From contig JAQGOI010000279.1 in the NCBI GenBank assembly GCA_028293685.1, positions 1 through 5,802 of the forward strand: a stretch of DNA of 5,802 nt, given 5' to 3'. Below the pieces are notes generated by a model. It had not been told where the DNA came from. It made no database searches and was given only the letters and a program-made list of their open reading frames with translations. The DNA is from Lysobacteraceae bacterium (GTDB lineage: Bacteria; Pseudomonadota; Gammaproteobacteria; Xanthomonadales; Xanthomonadaceae). Positions 1-4,836 of this stretch are shown piece after piece (the first letter of the stretch is position 1; every line of letters starts with the position of its first letter). The position numbers and the translations under genes are program-made.

Positions 1-65
1 AGCGAGCGAGAGAGCACGGGGCGTTGGAGGGTCCCGTCTCCGAGGCCGCCGGCAAAGAAAAGCAA

Positions 66-120
66 AAAAAGGGGTCAGAGAACATCAGCGTTTGAAACGC
101 GTTTGTTCTCTGACCTTTTT
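66..120. repeat. Long A/T-flanked inverted repeat (hairpin), possible non-autonomous mobile repeat
   Basis: A perfect 12-bp inverted repeat (GGTCAGAGAACA at 73-84, TGTTCTCTGACC at 104-115) is flanked by an A-run (64-70) and a T-run (116-120), which add five more A-T pairs across a two-G bulge. An inner palindrome, GCGTTT-G-AAACGC (88-100), tops the stem. A further T-rich tract with GGACCC lies at 130-146. The A-run plus GGGGTCAGAG core resembles, from memory, repeats scattered in proteobacterial genomes near Y1/REP transposase genes; that link is inference. Because the stem ends in T-runs on both strands, it could also terminate transcription of phaZ coming from the right. Confidence 0.6.
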
Positions 121-154
121 GGAACCCGCTTTTTTGGACCCTTTTTATCGCGCA

Positions 155-175
155 GTGGGCTTGAGCCCACCCTAC
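155..175 (-). repeat. REP-type palindrome with GTAG head
   Basis: On the minus strand the block reads GTAGG followed by the perfect palindrome GTGGGCT-CA-AGCCCAC (155-170). A GTAG tetranucleotide 5' of a GC-rich hairpin is the layout described for REP sequences of Xanthomonadales. It lies 62 bp beyond the phaZ stop codon, a typical extragenic position. Only one copy is visible here, so repeat status is inferred from the form and not from counting. Confidence 0.6.
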
Positions 176-185
176 GGGGCCTGAT

Positions 186-203
186 TGGCCGCTGGCACGG
201 CCA
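186..203. other. Short hairpin downstream of phaZ
   Basis: TGGCCG (186-191), a six-base loop, then CGGCCA (198-203) form a perfect 6-bp stem 34 bp after the phaZ stop codon. No T-run follows on either strand, so it is not a standard intrinsic terminator. It may stabilise the 3' end of the phaZ mRNA. Confidence 0.3.
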
Positions 204-236
204 GGTCGTCAAGCACTTGCTGGTGAAGGCGGAACG

Positions 237-1529
237 TCAGGCGGCTTCGACGGCCAGCCGTGCGCCCTGCGCGGTTGGCTGATCCACGACATTGCCCGCG
301 ATGAAATCACGCACCACCGGATACACCTCGGTGCGCCAGCGACGACCACTGAAGATTCCGTAGTGTCCGGCGCCCAGCACGGTCATGTGCGCGTGCTTGT
401 CTTCGGCAATGCCGGAACACAGGCCGTGCGCGGCGCGCGTCTGGCCTTGTCCGGAGATATCGTCGAGTTCACCCTCGATGGTCAGCAGCGCGGTCCCGGC
501 GATGGCCGACGGCGTCACGCGCAAGCCGGCGACGTCCCACAGGCCGCGTGGCAGCAGATGCTCCTGGAAGACGATGCGCACGGTGTCCAGGTAATACTCC
601 GACGGCATGTCGAGCACGGCGTTGTATTCGTCGTAGAACCGGCGATGCGAGGCGGCGTCGTCGAGATCGCCCTTCAGCAGGTCCTGGTAGAAGTCCCAGT
701 GCGACTGGAAGTGGCGCTCGGGGTTCATCGCCATGAAACCGGCGTGCTGCAGGAAGCCGGGATACACGTTGCGTCCGCGACCGGGATAATTCGAGGGCAC
801 GCTGTGGATGACGTTGTTCTCGAACCACGACAACGGCTTCTGCGTGGCCAGGTCGTTGACCTTGGTCGGAGACTGGCGCGTGTCGATCGGGCCACCCATC
901 ATCACCAGCGAACGTGGCGTCGGTTCACCGCGCTGCGCCATCAGCGAGACCGCCGCGAGCACGGGGACCGTCGCCTGGCACACGCTGATCACATGCAGAG
1001 TTTCGGTGCCGATCTCGCGCATGAAGCGTTGCAACGTCAGCACATAGTCGTCGAGCGTGAATGCACCTTCCGACTGCGGCACCATGCGCGCGTCGATCCA
1101 GTCGGTGATGTAGACCTTGTGGTCCTTCATCAACGTGCGCACGGTGTCGCGCAGCAGCGTCGAGTGGTGACCGGAGAGCGGCGCGACGACCAGCACCGGC
1201 GGATCGTCCTTCAGGCCGGCGATGTTGTCGGCGACGTCGCTGTAGCGCTTGAAGCGCAGCAGCCGGCAGAACGGCGTTCGCATGACCTCGCGCTCGACCA
1301 CCGGATAGTGCTGGCCGTCGATCTCGACGGTGTGCAGGTTGAACTCGGGTTTCTCGTAATCCTTGCCGATGCGATACATGAGTTCGCACCCAGCGGCCAC
1401 GCGCGGGGCCTCGGGCATGCCTGCCAGCCAGCTGCCGGGCGCGGAGAACATCTTGGCGCCGGCTTCGGCCCAGTAGGTATAGGGCGCCATGCCGGCGCGC
1501 CAGAATTCGTGAAATTGATACAGCAGCAT
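237..1529 (-). CDS. phaZ: Intracellular polyhydroxyalkanoate (PHB) depolymerase
   Basis: This enzyme hydrolyses stored polyhydroxybutyrate granules in the cytoplasm to mobilise carbon. The 430-aa protein matches, as I recall it, Ralstonia eutropha PhaZ1 over its whole length, including the N-terminus (LLYQFHEFWR), PLSGHHSTLLRDTVRTL (117-133) and the C-terminal SGRRWR. That family is an alpha/beta hydrolase with cysteine as nucleophile in a lipase-like box. Here the box is S-V-C-Q-A with Cys184. Asp356 (in GELDDISG) and His389 (in GHYGIFSG) complete the triad at the positions expected from the Ralstonia enzyme (+1). There is no signal peptide, which fits an intracellular role. The ATG at 1529 aligns with the family N-terminus, though the Shine-Dalgarno is poor. 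The methyltransferase gene lies 97 bp upstream on the same strand. No synthase (phaC) or phasin gene is in the window. Confidence 0.95.
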   Translation of the reverse strand: MLLYQFHEFWRAGMAPYTYWAEAGAKMFSAPGSWLAGMPEAPRVAAGCELMYRIGKDYEKPEFNLHTVEIDGQHYPVVEREVMRTPFCRLLRFKRYSDVADNIAGLKDDPPVLVVAPLSGHHSTLLRDTVRTLMKDHKVYITDWIDARMVPQSEGAFTLDDYVLTLQRFMREIGTETLHVISVCQATVPVLAAVSLMAQRGEPTPRSLVMMGGPIDTRQSPTKVNDLATQKPLSWFENNVIHSVPSNYPGRGRNVYPGFLQHAGFMAMNPERHFQSHWDFYQDLLKGDLDDAASHRRFYDEYNAVLDMPSEYYLDTVRIVFQEHLLPRGLWDVAGLRVTPSAIAGTALLTIEGELDDISGQGQTRAAHGLCSGIAEDKHAHMTVLGAGHYGIFSGRRWRTEVYPVVRDFIAGNVVDQPTAQGARLAVEAA

Positions 1530-1569
1530 TGGGCAGTCCAGGCAGTGTCACGGCGCAGTGGTGCGTCGC

Positions 1570-1588
1570 AGCATAGCTCAGCCATGCT
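1570..1588. promoter_or_regulatory. 19-bp near-perfect palindrome upstream of phaZ, candidate operator
   Basis: AGCATAGCT-C-AGCCATGCT has 9-bp arms with a single mismatch around one central base. It lies 41-59 bp upstream of the phaZ start codon, in the 97-bp gap after the methyltransferase gene. On the minus strand the distal arm contains TATGCT, which could act as a -10 box, but I see no good -35 at 16-18 bp from it. Size and position suit a dimeric repressor site. The regulator is unknown and the function is inference. Confidence 0.35.
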
Positions 1589-1626
1589 CGCCTGCCCGTG
1601 GAGGCAAGCGTGACCACCGGTCCACT

Positions 1627-2238
1627 TCAGGCGGGAATTTCGAGGGCCGTGGCCGATCCGCGCAACGCCGGCGACAGCCAGCAGTGGGAGCCGAGCGCGG
1701 TAAAGCCGGCGGCCTCGAAGCGCTGCCGGTAAAAGCGCGCCGGGCGGGCCTTGAAGGCGTCCTCGTCGCCCTCGGCGCGGTCCTCGCGGGCGAACGTTTC
1801 CAGGAAGGCCACGCCGCCACACAACGCGGCCAGCCCGGAAAGGCCACGGCTCAGCTCGCGCGTGGGCACGTAATGCATGACGTCGCTGCAGATCAGCAGG
1901 TCGACCGGAGGGCAGGGGCGCAGCTGGGCGAAGTCGGCGAAGCGCGCCAGGTGCAGGTTGCGCGAGCGTCCGTAGCGGCCGATCGCATAGTTGCTGCTGT
2001 CGAATCCAAGGTAGTGCACCTGACGGATCTTGCGCAGCGCCACCTGCCAGACCCCTTCGCCGCAGCCGACGTCGAGCACCGTGCGGATCGGGCGCTCGAG
2101 GTGGTATTCGGCCGTCGCCACCGCCAGCGCCACTTTGCGCGCCAGGCGTTTCGGGTCACCAATCCCGCGCTGGCGATACCACTGGTCGAAATACGCGCGG
2201 TCGTACTGTTTTGGTGCGGCTGTTGGTGATCGGGCCAT
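1627..2238 (-). CDS. Class I SAM-dependent methyltransferase, substrate unknown
   Basis: The 203-aa protein has a Rossmann-type methyltransferase core. Motif I, the SAM glycine-rich loop, is VLDVGCGEG (54-62). An acidic residue after strand 2 that may contact the ribose is Asp80 in YLGFDSS, and the motif IV-like strand is VDLLICSDVMHYV (112-124). The N-terminal segment QYDRAYFDQWYRQRG (11-25) resembles the lead-in of methyltransferases of the Methyltransf_25 or _11 type. The C-terminal part (147-183) is short and gives no clue to the substrate. No transmembrane segment or signal is present, so it should be cytosolic. It starts from an ATG with a weak Shine-Dalgarno, diverges from the acidic-protein gene 73 bp away, and lies upstream of phaZ on the same strand, so the two may share a transcript. 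The fold is well supported; the substrate cannot be named. Confidence 0.9.
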   Translation of the reverse strand: MARSPTAAPKQYDRAYFDQWYRQRGIGDPKRLARKVALAVATAEYHLERPIRTVLDVGCGEGVWQVALRKIRQVHYLGFDSSNYAIGRYGRSRNLHLARFADFAQLRPCPPVDLLICSDVMHYVPTRELSRGLSGLAALCGGVAFLETFAREDRAEGDEDAFKARPARFYRQRFEAAGFTALGSHCWLSPALRGSATALEIPA

Positions 2239-2311
2239 CGGGAACGCGATTCACGCTGCAGGAAAGCCCGGGCTGTCATGGTCGCATCCCGCCCCGCCCA
2301 CGGAAAGACGC
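2239..2311. promoter_or_regulatory. Divergent intergenic region (methyltransferase / acidic protein)
   Basis: These 73 bp must hold the start signals for both outward-facing genes. A 10-bp palindrome, AGCCCGGGCT, sits at 2265-2274 near the middle. No convincing sigma-70 -35/-10 pair is visible on either strand, as often in GC-rich genomes. GGAAAG at 2302-2307 is the ribosome binding site of the plus-strand gene. Confidence 0.35.
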
Positions 2312-2572
2312 ATGACCGACGAACGCAACATTGCGCACGACAAGAAGATCGCCGACGAAAAACGCGAGCGTGGCGACACCGGCTCGAACGACGCCGTGCA
2401 GCCGCAACCGGGCAGGAAGCCGCCGCAGGTCGACAGCGACACCGATCCTTCCAACTCCCGTGCCCGGGAAATGTACAAGGATGGCGATGCACCCCGGGAT
2501 CACTCGCATGAGAGCAGCGAACATCCGGTCGTCGAATCGGATGACGAGTCGGACAACTCCGACGTCGACTGA
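2312..2572 (+). CDS. Small, highly acidic, probably disordered protein, function unknown
   Basis: An 86-aa protein begins at the ATG at 2312, preceded by GGAAAG four bases upstream (2302-2307). The same frame is open much further upstream, but that part overlaps the methyltransferase gene on the other strand and lacks a better start. I count 24 Asp/Glu against 12 Lys/Arg, no Cys or Trp and one Tyr. The N-terminal third is a charged, possibly helical stretch (DERNIAHDKKIADEKRERGD); the middle is Pro/Gln-rich, and the C-terminus is a Ser/Asp/Glu tail ending SDDESDNSDVD. There is no signal peptide or membrane segment. The composition indicates an intrinsically disordered cytosolic protein. I do not recognise a family. 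It ends 70 bp before the membrane-protein gene on the same strand, so joint transcription is possible. Confidence 0.75.
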   Translation: MTDERNIAHDKKIADEKRERGDTGSNDAVQPQPGRKPPQVDSDTDPSNSRAREMYKDGDAPRDHSHESSEHPVVESDDESDNSDVD

Positions 2573-2606
2573 CTCGCGACACCGCGGGCCGCGATCCACG
2601 TCGCTA

Positions 2607-2645
2607 CATGGCATGCTCATCGCCTGATCAAGGGAGCATGCCGTG
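2607..2645 (+). promoter_or_regulatory. Inverted repeat enclosing the ribosome binding site and GTG start
   Basis: CATGGCATGCT (2607-2617) can pair with AGCATGCCGTG (2635-2645), giving 11 bp with one T/U-G wobble and a 17-base loop. The right arm includes the whole GTG start codon (2643-2645) and the last two bases of the Shine-Dalgarno AGGGAG (2631-2636). The rest of the Shine-Dalgarno is in the loop. In the mRNA this could hide the start codon and limit translation. Alternatively, the 8-bp perfect core (GGCATGCT/AGCATGCC) may be a DNA operator. The pairing is seen directly; the role is inferred. Confidence 0.5.
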
Positions 2646-3062
2646 GCTTATCTCTGGACCAAGACCGCACACCTGGTGTTCGTGATCGCATGGATGTCCA
2701 CGGTGCTGTACCTGCCGAGGATCCTGGTCAATCTGGCCGAGGCGGGGGACGAACCCGCGGTACGTGCGCGACTGCTGCTGATGGGTCGACGGCTGTATCG
2801 GTTCGGCCATGCCGTCTTCGGCTTCGCGGTCGCATTGGGGCTCGTGTTATGGCTCCATTTCGGCATTGCCGGGCCTTGGCTGCACGCCAAGTTGGCTCTG
2901 GTCGCCTTGTTGCTTGGCCACTTCATCGTCGCCGGGCGCTGGCTCAAGGGCGTAGAAGCCGGTCGCGCCTTGCCATCGCCGACGGCGTTGCGCTGGTTCA
3001 ACGAGTTGCCGGTCGTACTGCTGGTGATGATCGTCTATCTGGTGCTGGCAAAGCCGTTCTAA
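2643..3062 (+). CDS. CopD/HemJ-like (UPF0093) four-helix membrane protein
   Basis: A 139-aa inner-membrane protein with about four hydrophobic helices (near residues 7-27, 55-73, 82-99, 120-136). The N-terminal pattern KTAHLVFVIAWMSTVLYLPR (7-26) and WLHAKLALVALLLGHF (79-94) fit the UPF0093/TIGR00701 family. Its characterised members (HemJ) oxidise protoporphyrinogen IX to protoporphyrin IX in haem synthesis and contain a conserved histidine. His10, His81 and Lys83 are the candidate conserved residues. Such proteins are often annotated simply as CopD family. The GTG at 2643 is chosen because AGGGAG lies six bases upstream; an ATG at 2638 is in a different frame. Length is near the short end of the family and the KPF C-terminus looks complete. 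The 3' end lies inside a direct repeat. HemJ activity is not proven by sequence alone, as other porphyrinogen oxidases may exist in this genome. Confidence 0.8.
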   Translation: MAYLWTKTAHLVFVIAWMSTVLYLPRILVNLAEAGDEPAVRARLLLMGRRLYRFGHAVFGFAVALGLVLWLHFGIAGPWLHAKLALVALLLGHFIVAGRWLKGVEAGRALPSPTALRWFNELPVVLLVMIVYLVLAKPF

Positions 3063-3076
3063 ACGAGCCGAGTGTC

Positions 3077-3100
3077 TGCAGCGCGCGGCGGCGCGTTGCA
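3077..3100 (+). other. GC-rich hairpin inside repeat copy 1
   Basis: TGCAGCGCGC (3077-3086) pairs with GCGCGTTGCA (3091-3100) across the loop GGCG, giving a 10-bp stem with one G-T/U wobble. It lies 15 bp after the stop codon of the membrane-protein gene and has no T-run behind it. It could protect the mRNA 3' end. Confidence 0.5.
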
Positions 3101-3168
3101 CTGGATCGCAACCTGGATGATTTCGAGGCGCGGTGCTGGCAAAGCCGTTCTAATACGAGCCGAGTGTC

Positions 3169-3192
3169 TGCAGCGCGCAGCGGCGCGTTGCA
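3169..3192 (+). other. GC-rich hairpin inside repeat copy 2
   Basis: The same 10-bp stem as in copy 1 is present (TGCAGCGCGC at 3169-3178, GCGCGTTGCA at 3183-3192). The only difference is in the loop, AGCG instead of GGCG, so both arms are unchanged. Confidence 0.5.
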
Positions 3193-3252
3193 CTGGATCG
3201 CAACCTGGATGATTTTGAGGCGCGGTCCTGGCAAAGCCGGTTTTCTGATCGT

Positions 3253-3267
3253 GCCGCCTGTGGCGGC
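3253..3267. other. Short perfect hairpin before the terminator
   Basis: GCCGCC-TGT-GGCGGC is a 6-bp perfect stem with a three-base loop. No T-run follows, so it is unlikely to be a terminator by itself. The region from 3063 to 3331 otherwise contains only the repeat array and the terminator, with no supported gene. Confidence 0.4.
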
Positions 3268-3284
3268 TGCTGACGCCAGAAATC

Positions 3285-3312
3285 AAAAAGGCCGCTGGGT
3301 AGCGGCTTTTTT
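3285..3312. terminator. Bidirectional intrinsic terminator between convergent genes
   Basis: GCCGCT (3291-3296) and AGCGGC (3301-3306) form the stem around GGGT. It is preceded by AAAAAG (3285-3290) and followed by TTTTTT (3307-3312). The T-run lies on the 3' side of the stem in both directions. It separates the plus-strand membrane-protein gene from the minus-strand C40 peptidase gene, which ends at 3332. Confidence 0.85.
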
Positions 3313-3331
3313 GGGTATCGGTTGGGCTGTG

Positions 3332-4039
3332 TCAGATGCCGGCGACGCGGCGGGCTTCCAGGTATTTGTCGCTCCAGTACCCGCTCTCCAAGCTGGAGAC
3401 GGTGACATCGCGTCCGGTACGTGGCGCATGCACGAACCGTCCTTCGCCTACATAGATACCGACGTGGCTGACGCGTCCGTGGTGGCCGAAGAACACCAGG
3501 TCACCCGGCGACAGGTTGGCGCGGTCGGAGATCAGCTGGCCGGTGCTGGCCATGTCACGGGAAACCCGTGGCAGTTCGATACCAAGCGCACTCTGGAAGA
3601 CATAGCCGACCAGACCGCTGCAATCGAAACCCTGGGTGCCCACGCCGCCCCAGCGGTACGGCGTTCCCAGCAGCGCCAGGGCGTGTTGCAGGACGCTCTG
3701 GATGCGGCTGCTGGTTGCAGGCTGGCTGGTGGGCGTCGGCTGCGAACCCATCCAGCGGTGAAAGTCGCCTGCGACCATCAAGGCGCGGTCGGGCAGGGGA
3801 AGTGGGCGATCAGGCTGCGCCAGGGCATCGGCTTGGCCCGGTACGCTGAAACCGCTGGTCGAGGCCGGCGCGGCCATGGCGGCGGCCTGGACGAGCTGCG
3901 GAGCCTGCTGCGCGAATACCGGCATGGCCGTGGCGCAGAGCAGCGCACAACCGAGGAGTCCGGCGGACCGGCGCAACACGCGGGAAAGGGAATTTGGGGT
4001 GGCGGCGGCGCGGCCATGAAACAGGTCGGTCTTCGTCAC
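3332..4039 (-). CDS. Exported NlpC/P60 (C40) peptidoglycan hydrolase
   Basis: A cell-wall endopeptidase of the NlpC/P60 family, expected to cut peptide stems of peptidoglycan in the periplasm. From the GTG at 4039 the product is 235 aa. It starts with a basic n-region and a hydrophobic core (SAGLLGCALLCATAMPVFA), with likely cleavage after Ala43 (VFA-QQ). A low-complexity Ala/Pro/Gln linker (about 44-110) precedes the catalytic domain (about 112-235). The domain shows GTPYRWGG (125-132), the nucleophile Cys140 in FDCSGL, His192 in SHVGIYVG, and a third catalytic residue, His204, in FVHAPRTG. The frame is open to an ATG at 4168, but that would put 43 extra residues before the signal peptide and overlap the previous gene by 29 bp, so the GTG is preferred. 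A shorter GTG start (at 3979) giving a compact signal peptide is also possible. It follows its paralogue on the same strand. Confidence 0.9.
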   Translation of the reverse strand: MTKTDLFHGRAAATPNSLSRVLRRSAGLLGCALLCATAMPVFAQQAPQLVQAAAMAAPASTSGFSVPGQADALAQPDRPLPLPDRALMVAGDFHRWMGSQPTPTSQPATSSRIQSVLQHALALLGTPYRWGGVGTQGFDCSGLVGYVFQSALGIELPRVSRDMASTGQLISDRANLSPGDLVFFGHHGRVSHVGIYVGEGRFVHAPRTGRDVTVSSLESGYWSDKYLEARRVAGI

Positions 4040-4082
4040 TTGGGCTTCACTGGTGTGAGGTCGACGTGATGTTGCCCCACCA

Positions 4083-4098
4083 AACCCGGCAGCGGGTT
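4083..4098 (-). other. Hairpin in the gap between the two C40 peptidase genes
   Basis: AACCCG (4083-4088) and CGGGTT (4093-4098) form a 6-bp stem with a four-base loop, in the 100-bp gap between the lipoprotein gene's stop codon and the next gene's GTG. Neither strand has a T-run after it. It may be an attenuator or an mRNA processing or stability element that separates expression of the two genes; this is inference. Confidence 0.3.
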
Positions 4099-4139
4099 CA
4101 ATTTCCGTTAGCGCAGGGTGAAAGCGGCCGCGATTGCCG

Positions 4140-4736
4140 TCACAAAATGGGCCGCGGTCCCTGTTCATTTTTCAGCAGCACCCGGCGTGCACCGCTGTAG
4201 TGGTCCCGCCAGTAAGCGCCATCGAGACGATCAAGTCTGACGGTGCCACCCGTGCTCGGCGCATGGACGAAGCGTCCTTCGCCGACGTAGATGCCGACAT
4301 GGCTGACGCTGCCCTGGGACCCGAAAAAGACCAGGTCGGCGGCGACGAGCTGATCCTCGGCAACAGGCGGACCCTGCCAGTCGGCCAGCTCCCGGGAGCT
4401 GCGCGGCAGGCGCAGGTCGAGCATGTCCCGGAACACATAGTTGACTAGGCCGCTGCAGTCGAATCCGCCGTCGGGCGTATTGCCGCCATAGCGGTAGGGC
4501 GTGCCTACCAGGCTGATGGCCCGCATCAGCACCGCGTTCGCCGCTGCCGGGTCCGCCGGAGGCAACGCCTGCCAGTGACGCGGCACCGGACGAGCATGTG
4601 CCTGGTGCCGCACCGGTGCCTGCGCGCAGCCGACCAGCAGGACGGCGAGGGTCGCCGGAATGAGACCCACGAATCCGCCGCGTGCGGTTGCTGGCGTGGC
4701 AAGCGGCGAGTCCGGATAATGCGCGGCCTTGGTCAT
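4140..4736 (-). CDS. NlpC/P60 (C40) peptidoglycan hydrolase, predicted lipoprotein
   Basis: A second cell-wall endopeptidase of the NlpC/P60 family, like E. coli Spr/MepS or NlpC in being a lipoprotein. From the ATG at 4736 the product is 198 aa: a short n-region, a hydrophobic segment (FVGLIPATLAVLLVG) and a lipobox L-V-G-C with lipidated Cys37. A Pro/His-rich linker follows (38-66). The catalytic domain (about 67-190) has GTPYRYGG (78-85), nucleophile Cys94 in FDCSGL, His146 in SHVGIYVG and His158 in FVHAPSTG. An upstream in-frame ATG at 4853 is rejected because it would add 39 residues before the signal sequence and overlap slyD on the other strand. Its catalytic domain is clearly paralogous to the downstream gene (shared FVHAP and VSHVGIYVGEGRF). 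It is divergent from slyD, 100 bp away. Confidence 0.9.
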   Translation of the reverse strand: MTKAAHYPDSPLATPATARGGFVGLIPATLAVLLVGCAQAPVRHQAHARPVPRHWQALPPADPAAANAVLMRAISLVGTPYRYGGNTPDGGFDCSGLVNYVFRDMLDLRLPRSSRELADWQGPPVAEDQLVAADLVFFGSQGSVSHVGIYVGEGRFVHAPSTGGTVRLDRLDGAYWRDHYSGARRVLLKNEQGPRPIL

Positions 4737-4836
4737 GGCCCCAGCTTGGCGGCTCCGCGACCTGACGACAACTTCGGCATGACGTCCTGCGTCGGCCGCA
4801 CCCAGCCGCCTTGAGCGGTCTTCAACGAGTGCCGCA
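4737..4836. promoter_or_regulatory. Divergent intergenic region (C40 lipoprotein / slyD)
   Basis: These 100 bp must contain the start signals of slyD (plus) and of the C40 lipoprotein gene (minus). TTGAGC at 4812-4817 is -35-like, but a -10 at the right spacing would fall on the slyD start codon, so it is probably not used. Neither gene has a strong Shine-Dalgarno; the best for the minus gene is a GGGG three bases upstream of the ATG. Confidence 0.3.

Larger units (their letters stand above)
3041..3245 (+). repeat. Tandem ~91-bp direct repeat, two full copies plus a truncated third
   Basis: Copy 1 (3041-3131, 91 bp) and copy 2 (3132-3223, 92 bp) differ only by G3087/A3179, C3124/T3216 and one inserted T after the stop codon of copy 2, i.e. 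about 97% identity. A truncated third copy begins at 3224 and shares only its first ~16-20 bases, including CTGGCAAAGCCG (also at 3045-3056 and 3136-3147). The unit begins inside the last codons of the membrane-protein gene, so each copy carries an end for that gene. High identity indicates a recent duplication or homogenisation by recombination. Confidence 0.9.

Noticed and set aside
1..60. Possible end of a gene entering from the left
   Set aside because: Frames are open for this short distance in both directions, but 60 bases give no family match or ribosome binding site, so no call can be supported.
363..1613. 416-codon plus-strand open frame opposite phaZ
   Set aside because: It is antisense to a gene with a full-length family match and catalytic triad. 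The translation is Arg/His/Val/Gly-rich without any domain pattern, typical of antisense frames in GC-rich DNA.
1558..2229. 223-codon plus-strand open frame opposite the methyltransferase
   Set aside because: Antisense shadow of a gene with clear SAM motifs; its own translation shows no recognisable motif.
2030..2311. Upstream extension of the acidic-protein frame (180 codons in total)
   Set aside because: The extension overlaps the methyltransferase gene on the opposite strand and differs sharply in composition; the ATG at 2312 has the ribosome binding site.
3041..3245. CRISPR array or coding tandem repeat
   Set aside because: Units are about 91 bp, directly adjacent and nearly identical throughout, with no short repeat/unique spacer alternation; no frame shows a protein repeat beyond duplication of the gene end.
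2690..4069. 459-codon plus-strand open frame running from the membrane-protein gene through the repeat array into the C40 gene
   Set aside because: It crosses a terminator and two well-supported genes in other frames, its repeated segment is simply the DNA repeat translated, and it shows no domain.
4124..4155. GCGGCC ... GGCCGC inverted arms at the end of the lipoprotein gene as a terminator
   Set aside because: The 6-bp arms are 20 bases apart, overlap coding sequence and have no T-run on the minus strand.
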